Positions 32,453 to 45,275 of a stretch of DNA of 64,000 bases are shown here, piece after piece. The stretch is from Heterobasidion occidentale (lineage: Eukaryota; Basidiomycota; Agaricomycetes; Russulales; Bondarzewiaceae). The stretch's first letter is position 1, and every line of letters starts with the position of its first letter. The position numbers were made by a program, and so were the translations under genes. The notes beneath the pieces were generated by a model that ran no database searches, had not been told where the DNA came from, and saw nothing but the letters and a program-made list of their open reading frames with translations. The DNA is taken from contig JBCAQO010000011.1 in NCBI GenBank assembly GCA_039111635.1, positions 1,550,001 through 1,614,000 of the forward strand, given 5' to 3'.

Positions 32453-32844
32453 TCACACAAGCGATGAAGGGCTTCGCAAACCCCAAATTTCATTGCATTC
32501 CTGCTCTTCCAGATTCTTGGACTCCGCCACCGCTTATCATTCAATCAATGATCAATCTATGGGCAGGGCAGTTATTCATCGACACTCACGAGACCTACCC
32601 GCACTTGTGCGCATCTCTGGGTGTCTGCACAGAGGAGCTAGTCAGTGAGGGTCAAATTCAGAGTGACGGATTCATCAAGCCAGAGGACCGACATGGCGCA
32701 ATTCTCGATCTTTGTCTCGAAGAGAGCACGCTGAGGAATCTGAAAGAGCTCACAGGGTTGCGGCGGAAAGGAATGGAGTATCTTACCACGCACATCGGCA
32801 AGATACTAAATGCAAGGTCGTTGTTAGCCAAGGACTGTCTCTGA
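32453..32844 (+). pseudogene. Fragment of a large conserved fungal protein (plus orientation)
   Basis: An open stretch with QAMKGFANPKFHCIPALPDSW, SMINLWAGQLFIDTHETYPH, QIQSDGFIKPEDRHG and LKELTGLRRKGMEYLTTHIGKILNARSL. The same family occurs at 56066-56784 in the opposite orientation. From memory it resembles the C-terminal region of very large Agaricomycete proteins (possibly the DUF3638/DUF3645 group), but I hold this loosely. The start and upstream domains are missing, so it is a gene relic. Confidence 0.45.
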
Positions 32845-33599
32845 TTGAAGAAGCTTTCGAGGATCTAATGGTGAGTTAGGGGAGTTTACTTTCGTTTCGT
32901 TGATCGTGTGCTACATCGCAGTGAGATGTAGCTTTGAAGGAAATTGGGTGTTGGACACATACTACGTGTGACGGACTCTCCATCTGAATTCTGGTCGTTG
33001 CTCGTATATTCTTTGGGTATTCATGTACTGTTCTATAAGCCCCGTAAAATAAAGGTGGCCCTATGCAGTCTGCCGGCCAGGCTGTGGTGTGAAGGAAGTA
33101 ACTTTGAGCAGAGCAGATCATGGACCCTAGCAAGTAAAAAATGGGTCAAGATAAGACTTGATAAGATTAGATGCCACTGAGTCTTCAAGCTTCATGACAT
33201 AACCAATCCAGCTCAACGCGACCTGCCACGGCGCAATGAAGTATCCCACCGACTCGCTGATGACCCTGTTGATGATGATATCAAATCGTAGTAGAACGTT
33301 GACGGTTGAACTGTTTCTGAAATCCGGATGTACACGTTCTGCTCTAGCTTGTGATGTGTCGATCCCGAGTTGGCCTCGATTGACACTTGAGGGATCCTAG
33401 TAGAAAGCACTATTACAGGTCCGAGCGTCGGACTCGTAAGTTTCAAATTACATATTTGGCTCAGGTACCCCTAAATGATTTTCAACCGCTTCCCATTCCT
33501 CACAGCTCAGCCGTCTACCTTTCGTGTCTTCCGCGAAAATAACCTCTCAACCCTTCCTGCACATCCTTTCACGTCGTCTGTGTCCACGTCTGCGCTATC
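32845..33599. other. Intergenic, no gene seen
   Basis: About 750 bp without a convincing ORF on either strand. The right end should hold the promoter of the TPR gene. Confidence 0.5.
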
Positions 33600-34895
33600 A
33601 TGAGCGCAGGAGATTCCGTTCTAAAGTTGAAGGAGAGGGCTAATGTGGAGTTTCGCGCGGGCATGTACAAGACTGCAATCCAAGTACGCAATCAATCTAC
33701 CCTCGCTCCACTTTGTCGGCTGACAATCCCCTAGCTCTATACAAAGGCTCTCGAATGTGCCGGGCCCACGACCTCTCTGGAATTGAAGCGTGCGATCATC
33801 TCCAACCGTGCTCAGAGCTACATGCTCTGGGGAGATATCTGCACCGCCTTTCGAGATAACAACCTTGCTCTCTCCCAAGAGTACACAATTCCAGATTCCC
33901 CCAAGGCGCTGACCACGAAATGTCTTTTTCGACGTGCCAAACCACACTATAAGTTCGCTCGCTACGACGAAGCGCGCGCCGCCTTTGAGTCCTTTGAACG
34001 TGTCCGAGAGGAGATTGGACAAGAGATCAGTGTGAGGGAGCGTGATTTGCTCTCTCAGATAGAGAAGGCGATCAGCGAACCAGGAGACAGCGAGGCAGGA
34101 GATCGCGTCCAGCTCTTGCGAGCCGTTTTTGTACGTGTTCTTCTCTTTGCAAACTGGTATACCTGACTTGATATCAAATTGATATTTATCTAGTCGCGCG
34201 GCATCATTATCCAGGATCAGTATCTCGCTACCTTCCCGTACCAACCGGGTTCCCAGATGAACGACGATGAGGACAACATGATCCTTCAGTTCGACCCCAA
34301 CTCCGATCCGCGGAAGAAGAATCCGACCTCCAGGCCCCTATCAGTTCCATTTGTGATCTTTGCTCCTGGCCTGCAAGTACCGGGCGGAAAGTCGTTCTCC
34401 GGCCGCATGGCTATTACCGAAGACGGAGACGGATACGGGGACGAGAATCCGTCTATCGGCGTGCATATCGAAGAGATGATCTTCGCTACCTTCTCGCATA
34501 CCTGTTCCAACATGGCCCGCTCACGTTGGCCAGAGATCATGCGGTACTTTCCCAGAAAGAGCGCCACGATCATCCTCCCGACGCAGAAAGGACGGCTGCT
34601 CGTCATTCCATTTTCAACACAGTTGAGGGATATCTGGGAGGGTGCCAAGGAGCCCGGAAACACTACTTCCCCGTTCACAAATTTACGCACCATCCGCAGG
34701 GCACGGGAGTTCGAGGTCGACGGGGTGGGATTGACAAGTGGCTGTGTCCATATATATGTTATGCCGAGTGAGAATGTTGCCGACTTGTAAGTTTATGTCC
34801 TTCACACGTTTGTTCGCAGCGCATTGCTCACCTGCAGAGCTCTCAGCGTGTCAAAATGGGAAAGCACCGTAGGAGCACTCGGCATGGACAGCTAG
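33600..34895 (+). CDS. TPR-domain protein
   Basis: Exons 33600-33683, 33735-34130, 34194-34786 and 34838-34895, with GT-AG introns of 51-63 nt, join to 376 codons plus stop. The last intron is chosen because GTAAGT follows the frame exactly and the spliced tail stays open. The N-terminus has a tetratricopeptide-like array: LKLKERANVEFRAGMYKTAI (residues 9-28), LYTKALEC, NRAQSYMLWGDICTAFRD, and RRAKPHYKFARYDEARAAFE (about 90-110). The C-terminal half is globular, with PFVIFAPGLQVPGGKSFSG and FPRKSATIILPTQKGRLLV. TPRs mediate protein contacts, often with chaperones. The C-terminal part is not one I recognise, and I see no match to the Cns1/TTC4 wheel domain. Confidence 0.8.
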
Positions 34896-35955
34896 TCAAA
34901 GAAGACGGCAGTCATTTTTGCTCTAGCTGCATGATGGCTTTCGGGAGACGTCGGTGCGTGTAAGCCTAACCTTTCATTCAATGAAACATTCTTCGTCGAG
35001 CGCTTGGAGACTCTCTAACCAGCTATACTTACCGATCAATCATTGTACGCCGCCATAATCTCTACATGACTGTCGCTTCGCAAAGGAGGCATACGAATCC
35101 ATCAGACTCCTCCTATCGTTTACAGCAGTGTTTTCGGACTCGTCGCTCAGGATCCGCATCCACGGCGGCCGCTCACGTCCTCGAAAGGATTCCATGGGGA
35201 ACAGGCTCACAAAATTGCACAGGCTCCCAAGGTACGCAGCCCAACATTTCGCGAAGGTCCCATAAGGCTTTAGCTCAGGTATGTCGCCTGGTATAGGACG
35301 TGCTAGGTTGATCGTTTGGAAGGCGCTGGCCCAATCACTACGAGTTCAGGAGCACAAACCTCTCTCATCGCAATAAGACCTATATGGCAAAGGGAGATAA
35401 TCCAGGTGCGTCTCAAGCATCTAGCCCTCTTCCTGCAATTGATCATTTGCAATGCCTTCATGTTGTTCAAGGCCAAACGTTACTTCGGCTTGCGACGCCG
35501 CAGTTCAAGTGCGCACAGTCCGCGGAGGCGTGCGACAACGTCAAGGCATTTGAGCGCCTGCGAACCGACGAGGATGTTAGAATACTTCAAGCTGAATGCC
35601 AACCCCACCACGCGTCAGTGAACACGCCGACAGTCGAACGAACCATCAAGTCACATTGTTACGCGCTGTCTCAGATCCATCTCTGACTACGTGTCTCCCC
35701 ACCTCGCGAAAGTCCTCGCCACTCATTCTCTGTGTTCCAGTCCAGTCACGAGGTTATCACTGTCATGAATAATTTGCTGCGCTCTTTTCTGATCCCAGTG
35801 ATGGTTCTTCAAGAAGGTTGGTCAATCCAATACTACAGGTTGGCGCGTTAAATCCCTGATAACAGTTTAAGGACGATAGATAGGTCATCTCAAATTCTGG
35901 ACATAGTCAGATACAGGTCCGTTCTGCTATCTTACATCCCATACAGTTTCTCTTT
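34896..35955. other. Intergenic; weak coding signal on plus strand
   Basis: Two plus-strand open stretches (35066-35296 and 35384-35686) could be exons of a small gene (GTATGT donor near 35279), but neither resembles a known protein and the splice choice is open. The rest shows nothing. Confidence 0.25.
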
Positions 35956-38900
35956 TTAGATCTCGCCCTTGATGATGGCCGCGGCTAGACGAACTGTGGT
36001 CAGTATCGACAGAACAGCCACAGTCAATAGTTTCCCTTACCTTGCTCAGCTAGCCCGTAAACAACAGCTGGAGCACACAAGGTCAGTCCTCACAACAGAA
36101 GACAGGTAGACAGTTTCACTTACACTGAGAGTGGGCCGCAAAGAGGAGGGGGACCACAGACAAATCGATCACGCGGAGGTTGCTCGTTCCATATACCTTG
36201 CATCGTGATATCTCTCAGCGAGCCGAATTGTCGATAGAAGACAGCACGCACCTTCAGCCTGGGGTCCACAACTCCGTCTTTGTCCTTCGGCAGCATCGAC
36301 GCGGAGCCTGCAGTGTCTGCACAGCCTATCGTGAACAATTTTCCATGCGTAGATAGGTGAGTGGTTGCTTACGGAACGTGGTGGACATGTAGTTCTTGAT
36401 CCAATCTGTCAAGGACGATCAGAGATGGTCTGCGTGCATATGCGTAGATGACGCGAAAAACACGCACCGCCGATCTGTTCGTCAGTGGTGACGTTAGGAC
36501 CGGGGTTAATCTCTTTGACTGTCAAATTCCGACGCAGTCTCAACCTCACAGCTTAAATACTCAAACAAGGTATCTGCTCACCAACCACTTCCTTGTGAGG
36601 AGAGAAAGTCGGCAGCTTCCTGATGAACTTGACATCTTCAATGAAGGTCTTCAAGTCTGCCTCCGACGTAAGCATAGCACGCCACGAAAACTGTAGTGAA
36701 GGACCTCTGACCGATGTCTTCTTCAAAGTAGTGTGGGTCAATGGCAGGTTGCGCCAAGGGATCTTCGGAAGTGATGTGCTAGCAAAGGTAGGAGAAATGA
36801 CTCGCGTCAGCAGTTGGACCATGTCCGGATCACAGAGATTGGATCCATACAATGTTTCCTCTAGACCATTGATGATTCATGGATGTATGGTAAGAGAAAT
36901 ACTTCTTCCCATCTTCAGGCGGGTCTACAGCAAACATTAGTTTCGAGTGGAACTGGTTCCGGCTGAGAGTGGAGAAATCACATACTAGGGAATGACGACA
37001 GCGCAGAGTAGAACATTATCTCGCAGCCAGGGGAGCGCCTGTCCAAACGCTGGGACATCACCTCGTACTGCGCGCGAACGCCGGGTGGGTATTTCTCGGC
37101 ATTCGCTTTCACCTTCGCCCTCTGCGCGTCGTGAATTTCTTCTCCGCGGGACGAGAGCGTCTCGAGCGGTGCGAATATGTAGCCGTGGGGCGTGTATGTG
37201 TGCAAGCCCTCGCCTTTCGCGCTGGATATCGAGCACCCTGCGATGAATCTTGGTGACTCGGTGACTTCAGCACGCTCACGTACTAGAGTTCGAGCTCCTT
37301 TGCTGCGCGAGCGGGGTCTCGGAGAACGTCGAATGTCTCGTAAGGGACATCGTCTCGGAGCTCTGGGCATAAGCCAGGTCAAATTATACAAATTTGTTCT
37401 CAGGAAGACCGCGTACGCACCAAACGTGATAGAGATGAAACAATGCTCCTGAACATTCTCGCCGACTCCGGGCAAGTCGATCTTGACCGGGATACCGACC
37501 TTGTCCAGAATTTTCTTGTTCCCGATACCCGACAGCTCGAGCAGGTGAGGAGTCTTGATAGACCTGATTAAGATCGAAGTTATCTTCGTTTCCCCACCTG
37601 CGACCGTATGCGACATGACGCAGACTCACCCAGCAGACAGTATCACCTCCTTCCCAGCATGCACGACTTTATGAACGTTGTTTGCTCCTTTGATAACAAA
37701 TTGGACGCCGGTGGCCTTCAACGATGGGCTCTCGCCTTCAGTGATGATTTTGGTCGCTGTAGCATTGACAATGAGTGACAGGTTGGAACGATTCTGGTTC
37801 GGCAGCCAGTATCCCTAGAGGTTCATGAGAATATGGAAGAGCTAAGTCGACACAGGGAAGACTGAAGACGTACCGTTGTAGCAAATGATCTAGAGAACGT
37901 AACGGGATTCGATGGTGCTCGGGGCGAAGGATAAGCCCGCCAACTACATAGTCATGCAAACAATCATGTGAGCAAAAAATCAGATCCTGAAAGCAAGGGA
38001 AACGCACATTTCCATTGAGCTAGAGATAGATACACATCAATGGGTGCTCGTCAGACACTCGTGGTGAATCACATACTGGAGCTGCGGCGCGCGGGATGCC
38101 GGCGTTCAGGACAGTCTGTCACGGTGGTCAGGCAACGAAAACAGATAGACGGCGCAGATGGCTGACGTGAATGGCGTCCAGATCCCCAGCGAGGAAGCGC
38201 TTGGGTATAGCAAGGTCGATCGGACCTACGACACACAACTCAGCAATGCATCGGGTGGCACACAGACGTAGCAGTGTGCACATACCTTTTTCTCCGAGCT
38301 TCCAATTTTCAGCTCCAATCAGCTCGTGCTCCTTGATCTCCTCGGGGGTCGGCGGAACAAATCTACGTTACTGGTGTCGGAGGAAGCATATCTGAGAGGA
38401 TGAAATATCGTACCCTTCTGCTCTGGCGATGTACTTTTGGAAGTTGGCCCAGTTCCATCCAGGGTTCCCGAGACGCTCAAAGTCTAGAGAAATGCGAGCT
38501 CTATGAGCGCAGATGTGGTTGCGTGACTGCAAGGACGACGCACCATCGATGTGGTCCGCGGGTGGTTTGTTCCAGGCGAAGAAATTGACAGCAGAGCTCC
38601 CCCCGAGAGTTCGGCCACTGCATGCGAGCGCATCAAGCCCCTATTCTCATGAAATGGGACGCGGCAGACGTACCGGAACCAAAAGTACTCCTTGTTGTTG
38701 CTATGAGTTTGGGGAACCTACCAGGCTGCGCTCAATCCTGTGCAGTAATCGAGATGTGTGTCTGCGAGACGCACGGTTTTGAACGACCAATCGTACTGTT
38801 CTTGGCCAAACGTCGCTCCGATCGATGCAGGGCGGCCTTATGAACGTCTTAGTCTTTGATATACGATAATTGACGGTTTCGGCGAGTACGTACGGAGCAG

Positions 38901-39237
38901 CGCATCATCGATGTTCGCTGGGCCAGCTTCAAGGACTAGCACGGACACATCGGGGTCTTCGGAGAGCCTGGCAGCGACGACAAGGCCCGCGGTCTGCATT
39001 TGTTCGCATCATTCAAAGGAAGCCACTTCCTAAGAAATGAACGTGACGCACCCCTCCACCTGAACGAGGAGGCGATGTGTTCAGCGCCGCCGCATTCCTC
39101 GCTTTAGAGGCAATGTGCTCACCGACGATAACATAGTCGAATGTTTTACCCGAGATATCATCTAATGAGATCGACAACTGATCAGTCTGCAATCTACGCG
39201 CAAAATTGAAGACGCTACCTGCTTGAACAATCGGCAT
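35956..39237 (-). CDS. GMC oxidoreductase 1 (FAD-dependent, AA3-like)
   Basis: A many-intron gene read from ATG at 39235-39237 to TAA at 35956-35958. Exons carry the GMC landmarks in order: FDYVIV then [17 protein letters not shown] (FAD-binding Rossmann motif, split by an 8-nt exon at 39052-39059), [58 protein letters not shown], and [10 protein letters not shown] (PROSITE GMC signature 2, near 37540). The C-terminus has TFHTAGSASM with catalytic His (its codon split by an intron), [20 protein letters not shown] and AAHSQ with the second His. It lacks a signal peptide, so it is probably intracellular. The family oxidises alcohols or sugars; the substrate cannot be told. It looks intact in the parts I spliced. 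Confidence 0.85.
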
Positions 39238-40054
39238 GGTCGCGGGTGATGTGATGTGTCGATTCTTGTCCTTGCTGAACGGTGACAATCGAATGTGCTC
39301 TGCAGACGCGAGTCAGAGCACGACGGCAGAAGGATCTATAAGAGCGACGGAGATGGGGTGGTCGGTGCGCAGATAGGCTATAGCCGATACATCAGTGCGG
39401 CCTAGCCAATGGTGACGACGGGGGTTTCCCATGAAAGCGCTCGATGCTTGCTCAGCCTTCTCCAGCGCGGCGCCCGATGGAGGAGGCGAAGGATGGAGGA
39501 GTGATAGATGATGGCGATGGTGTGAAGAGAAGTCCGTGTGTCCATTCTTCGAAGACTCGTGGGCCTTCGGTTTGCGTGCTTGCACGAGAACGGTCGGGGC
39601 GGGTTCAATCTGAATTGCCGGACCCAGCGAATAGCTTCCGCATCGAACTCCGACTCCCTCTTCGCTCCCCGTTTCCAAACCACACGATTGAAAGAATCCA
39701 CCCGAATGTATGCTTGACAGTCGACAGCCTTCCCCAGCTTCATCATCACATGCATCTTCACGTCACTGATGGCCTCTATTGATCATGTAGGTTCCAACTT
39801 CGATTGATACAAAGTGGGTTAGTGGAAGCCTTTAGGGCGGGCGCTGATTTCAAGCACAGAACACGATGGTTGAATTAAAGATACGCTAGCTATATATCGA
39901 AAATACTGAGAAGAAGTGGAGCCTAAAAGATAAGTATCATATCGGGAAAGAGAATATGATGGAAGTGCTTCAACACAGCAAATCAAGTTCATTGAACACA
40001 CCATAAACATGCACAGGCTCGAACGCTCTGAAGCCGATGTCCAAAGTAGCGCTA
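39238..40054. other. Intergenic between GMC genes
   Basis: About 800 bp. It includes the promoter of GMC 1 and the terminator of GMC 2. No ORF is convincing. Confidence 0.5.
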
Positions 40055-42400
40055 CTACCTTCGCGCAGCAGCCTTGATCAAGCTCGCCGCGCGCTCCGCA
40101 AAGACGTACACCGCCGCCTGTGGGTGCGCCGCAGGGATGTACGGCTATAGATGCAAAGAGAACAAGTCAGCCCACCCGCGTCGTACACTTAGATCCAAAA
40201 GCAGGCACACTCACAAACACGCTCGCATCCACGATGCGCAGCCCGCGCGTCCCCTTGACGGTCAAGTCCGGGTTCACCACCCCGTCCGTCGCATTCCACG
40301 CCGCCATCCTCGCCGTGGACGTCGGGTGCCAGATCGTCGCCGTCTGCGCGCGCGCGTACGCGTCGATCTCCTCGTCCGTGTTCGCCTCGCCAAACACCCC
40401 GAACGGCTGCACGACGTATCCGTCCCAGGTACGCGCTGTGACGACGCGCCGTGCAGCCTTTATGGACTCGCGGATCGTGAACATGTCCATGTCGGTCGAG
40501 AGTAGGCCGGGGTCGACGATAGGGTTGTCGAAAGGGTCTGTAGAAGCTAGCGTGACAGAACCACCTGATATCGAATCGCATGAGGCCCAGTGCAGACGAA
40601 TATTCAACAAAACACATACGAGCAGCCGGACTCACAAGCACTGAAGCGATTGTCATGAAGTGCCCCTCGGATGGCAATGCCTGGACTGCAGATGAGAATG
40701 CAGTCTAGGGGTTAGGTCAGCCTAGATAGAAAGGAGAGATACGGAAGCGACACACAAGAAACACAAACTCGTAATGAGGTGCAGTAGGCCCCGCCGACGG
40801 ATCCTCGTGCGTCTCAAAAATGCTCGCATTAGACGGAATCCGGAACCACCCGATGTGGTTGGTGATGGACGTGGCGAACTGGCCTTCGCGGGTCGCATTC
40901 CAGAGGGCAAGGTATTCCGCTTCCAACGATACGTTGCGTGTGATGTCGTCGTGCGTCAGTGCCGTCGTGTTCACCGTGAAGATATTCGGCAGCAGTGGGT
41001 GGTCCTGCAAGTTCTGTCCCACATCTGGCAGATCGACGATGGGCGTGATGCCGACGGAGGAGAGGTAGGTCGCGTTGCCAATGCCAGAGAGGAGAAGCAG
41101 CTGAGGCGTTGCCACGGCCCCTGTCGACACGATAACTTCCTTGCGCGCAGTAACAGTACGCACACTGCCTGCCCAAACGACTCTGAGATGTGTCACAAGG
41201 ACCTACAACGGGATACGCACTGTTCGCCGACTTTGCAAATTGCACGCCTCGGAACACAGGAAGGCTATCTTCTGTCCCAGTCTGCACAAGCTTTGTTGCC
41301 TGCACATCGATCAAAACGTCGAGATTAGAGCGCGCGGTGAGGGCCGGGTGAATGTACGCCGTCGCGGAACTATCCCTCGACCCGTTTCGGATGGAATATT
41401 GCGCCCATCCTTGAAAGAGTTGAATGATGCATCGCCTTCAGTTGATCAATGATACCATCGCTAGCGTTATCACCCACCAATCCCGAGCGGATGCCCTGCA
41501 TTCATGTCGCGCACGAACGGAAACTCACGCAGCTCGCGCGTGGTGTTGATCACCATAGGGTCAATGTTGGTGGGAAACCCCGTGACGCTGATGCCGAGAG
41601 GTCCATGATGACCGTGAGCGAGTTCGTCGATCTGACCCCTTGTGTCATGCCCGTCTGCGGGAGGAACCACTTGCTCGATCTGTATTGATAGGTGTGGGTG
41701 AGGACGTCGCAAGTTCACGGTTTCATGATCCGGGTGTATTCACTTACTCCCTCCCTGAAAGGTCGAAGAGCATCCCATGACCATCCAGGGTCTCCGGAGA
41801 TGCGCGCATAGCGGTCATAGTCATCTACGGATCCACGAGTCCATACCATATCATCTGCGAAGCCATTTGGCGCCTTAGAGACAGTCAAAGAAACTCTGAT
41901 AGTGGAGACGCACTGATGGACGAAGACCCTCCCAGAAGTCGTCCCCGAGGGTAAGGGATTTCGCGCCCATTCAAGCCTTCTTGGGGGTAGTGGTGTAGTT
42001 CCAATTCAACGACGTGTCAGGGAACAGTGTGAGGCAGAGATACGGAACTGCGACTGCCTCGAGTCCGGAGTTGCTGCAGCGCGGCGTCAGTGAGGCCCTC
42101 GCGCCCAGTAGGTGCACGAAGCTGGCGACGTACCTGACTCCAGCCTCGATTAGCAAAACTCTGCTGCCGCGCTCTTCGGAAAGCCGGCTGGCGACGACCC
42201 CACCGCCGACCCCAGCTGTAAAACAGAGGAGAGGAGGAATCAGCAGCGCCCAGGGAGATTCGAAGAACCAACAGACCTCCAATGACCACGTAATCGTATT
42301 CTGCCGCACTAAGGTCGGCAGAGTCCGTGTACAATGCACTCGACACGGGACGAATCACAGCGAGAGATGAAGCCAACAACGCCCAGGACAGGGAGAGCAT
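40055..42400 (-). pseudogene. GMC oxidoreductase 2 (secreted type) with one frameshift
   Basis: Read from ATG at 42398-42400 to TAG at 40055-40057. A signal peptide (LSLSWALLASSLAVIRPVSS) precedes YDYVVIG and GVGGGVVASRLSEE (FAD site). Then come LNWNYTTTP, GREIPYPRGRLLGGSSSI, WTRGSVDDYDRYARI, the substrate-domain exon PADGHDTRGQIDELAHG, PQLLLLSGIG (GMC signature 2), and at the C-terminus WHPTSTARM with catalytic His, DPDLTVKGTRGLRIVDASVF-like text and AAHPQAAVYVFAERAA. Between TTTP and GLNGRE the frame changes, as if one C were missing from a C5 run (plus-strand G run 41983-41987). All else looks functional, so it is either a young pseudogene or an assembly error. Likely an extracellular aryl-alcohol-oxidase-like enzyme. 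Confidence 0.8.
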
Positions 42401-43251
42401 CGGTGAGGGACCAATTTTGGGCTTAGTTGATTTCAGCGGTCAAATGGGATCCCTGTTGCAGCGGGAAGACACGGGGAATGGCCGAAAAGCGATCCTATGA
42501 TTGAGGAGCGGTGAATGAAGAGAGGTCTCACTGGGCGCTGTGCATGCAGTTCTGTGCGTCTGATGCTTCCACACGCTGGCGCCGTTGCTATAAATATTCC
42601 CGCGCGCCTTCTATCGCCTTGCGCGAGCGCCTGCGATTCGAGATCTGGCCTGGACATACAATCAGCTGGCATCATCTTGGTACGTGAACTCGTGAGAACA
42701 AGTTGAAGTTGTTATCAATTTTCAGCGGAGCTCAGATTCAATCGCGGGGAGACACCGGCAGCACGGCACACGCCCTCGTGGCGCTGATGCCAGAACAACA
42801 GCCTGGCTGACGGCCCGGCACGCTCGCAGGATCAAAGGCACCCGGTACCGAACAATAACAGCTGTGCCCACGACTAGACAGAAGAGTTGAGCCATCAAAG
42901 GCATCGCCGTCAGTCATTGTCTCGGAAGGAACACCATAGCATCTGTGCACAATCTAGAAGAGCTTGCGGTGGAGCGGGAAGCCAAAAATAGGATCCCGTC
43001 ATGGGATCAAAAATCGGGAGCAATGGTAGAAGCTGCGCGGGTTGCAACACAGAGAATACAGGACCATCCGGCATCATGAACTTTCCATGTTCCTACCACC
43101 TAGTCTCTAGAGCACGGTCGACCGCACGAGATTCGCAGCCGCCAATGATCTGGGCTCAATACGACACTCAAACGGAAGAGGAAACCTAGAAAATTAAGAA
43201 GAAAATGTTGCGTAAACCGCCTTGGAGACCATGTCAGGTGCGCAGAACCGC
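42401..43251. other. Intergenic between GMC 2 and P450
   Basis: About 850 bp. TATAAATA near 42589-42596 could serve GMC 2 on the minus strand. No gene seen. Confidence 0.4.
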
Positions 43252-45275
43252 TCACGTCGCCATTCCCGCCGTATACTCGTCAGAGACTTCGATTTCATTC
43301 CCGTCTTCATCGACGGCCTTGCTGATGGTGAACGTGGCGAGCACGGAAGCAATCATCGCCCACAGCGACGAGTACGCCATGAATCGGCCCGGACATACTC
43401 GTCGGCCGAAGCCAAACGCAAAGTCAGGGGAGGTGCCGTTCGCGTCTAGAAAGTGTCCGGGATCGAAGCGGTCTGGGTTTGGGAAGACACTTTCGTCGTG
43501 CATAATTGCCCTGGCATCACGACCTAGATCAGACTAGAGACAGGTAGAAAGACAGGGGAAGAACGAACCAGGTGTTCCCAATGACGAGAGACCCGGCGGG
43601 AATGTAGTATCCCTTATATTCATCGTCTGATGAGGCACGATGAGGAATTGCTAAGGACGAATATCGTCAGGCACGGCCCCACACTATTCCTCAAGAACTC
43701 ACCCAGGGGCAAAACTGGGCGCCATCGCAAAACTTCCTTTACGAGAGCCCCAACGTACGGCAACGAGGCTTCGCCAGAAAATTCAGGTAATCGTTCGTTA
43801 CCAACGACGGTATCGATTTCTTTCTGTGCTTTGGCCTGAGCATCTGGATTCAGGACCATAGCCAGGAAGAAAGATGACAGAGCGGAGACTGTCTATCAAC
43901 ATCCTCCTTAACAAAGGCACTGGGATCATATGATTACGACTCACAGTGTCCACCCCCCCTGAGTCGCAATCAGTGTCAGGGAAACATCGAAGAGTGACAG
44001 GGAGAGACTTACCGAGATACATGGACGCTGTTGTCTGCTTAATTATATCTTCCGGAACACCTTTGCTTTCAAGTTCGAAAGCCATCGATGACGCTACAGA
44101 GGGAGGTGCCGTGCCATCTCTCTATAATTGTACAAGAACGTTGTCAGTAGCAATCAACGTACAGAGATATGGTACCTACCACTGTCTCCTTCATCTTGCG
44201 ATACGGAACGTCCATCATAGCTTCGACGAATGGCCTCCACCTAGTCGCTTCCCGCTTGATGCCTGCGCCCGGAAACCACGCTGGAAGCCTAGACACTACA
44301 GGACAGCGATACTCAATCGCGACAACGTACTTTGAAGAAGAGCGAGCTCACGAATTGGAAACAAATCGAGAAGGACGGCGTGCGGTGTGCTGCCAATGAG
44401 CATGGCGTCGAGTGTCTTCTCCGCGATGATAACATAATCATCACCCGTATCCCCTATTGATCTCATGTTGGAGCCGTACGCGATCTCGAGGATGAGATCT
44501 ACCGCCACGCTGTGAGACAGAGGTGAGATTGCAGTGAGATAGCCGAGAGAGAGATCGTCCATGATGCGCTCGCTTACTGTCGCACGTGTTCGACGAAGGC
44601 TTGCGGAGTATCTAGAAGACGACGCAGGAGCTCGTGTGATGCTTGTAGCTCGAGACGATGGTAGCGCAGAGATGCAGTCGAGTTGAAGCAACTGTGGAAC
44701 GCCTTCCTCGTGCTCCTCCATTTCCGACCGTATGGCATGAAGCCCAGCGCCCAACGAAAGCCGAGCCTGAGGATCGTAAGCGACAGACATTAGTAGAACG
44801 TTTACAACACCGAGCCCGATCTAGCATTACATCTTATTTAGTACAAGAAAGGAAGGCCTGTGATGCCAAGCACGTCAATAGCCATTCTCAAAGAAGATGC
44901 ACATGATTGAACCTGTCAGAATACAACAAGGACCTCTTCTCGAAGATTTCGCGTGCTGCCTTTGCTGAGTTTACGACGATGGCATGCATCCCAAGTACAT
45001 CAAGGTGAACTATCTCAGAGCCTGAACAGTGAGAGTTGAGATCCTTCAAATGATGGATTTGAGATCGTTGACTCACCGAACTCTCTCGTCCAATCCCGGT
45101 ATACAGACGCATCGTGGCCTCTAGGTAGGTTGAACAGATTACCTATGAATGGGAGGCGCTTGGGACCAGGAGGAAAAGGAAGGGAACTGTAGGGGCGCTT
45201 TCCCTTTCGCTGGAGCCAGAAATGTGGGAGCAAAGATACCAGAAGGACAGCTATAGTCAACCACAAGGTCGACAT
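43252..45275 (-). CDS. Cytochrome P450 (fungal multi-exon type)
   Basis: ATG at 45273-45275, stop TGA at 43252-43254. Early exons: 45077-45275, 44913-45022, 44831-44857 (27 nt) and 44578-44766. It has an N-terminal membrane anchor (LWLTIAVLLVSLLPHFWL) and a proline hinge (FPPGPKRLPFIGN). Then come YSDRPSF, LGFMPYGRKWR, the oxygen-binding helix GGVDTTVSALSSFFL (part of it from a 14-nt exon near 43939-43952), LVKEVLRWRPV with the ExxR, and the heme loop FAFGFGRRVCPG. It probably acts in the ER as a monooxygenase in secondary or xenobiotic metabolism. A truncated duplicate of its 5' end is at 56782-57227. Neighbouring GMC genes on the same strand may share a pathway, which is only a suggestion. 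Confidence 0.88.
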
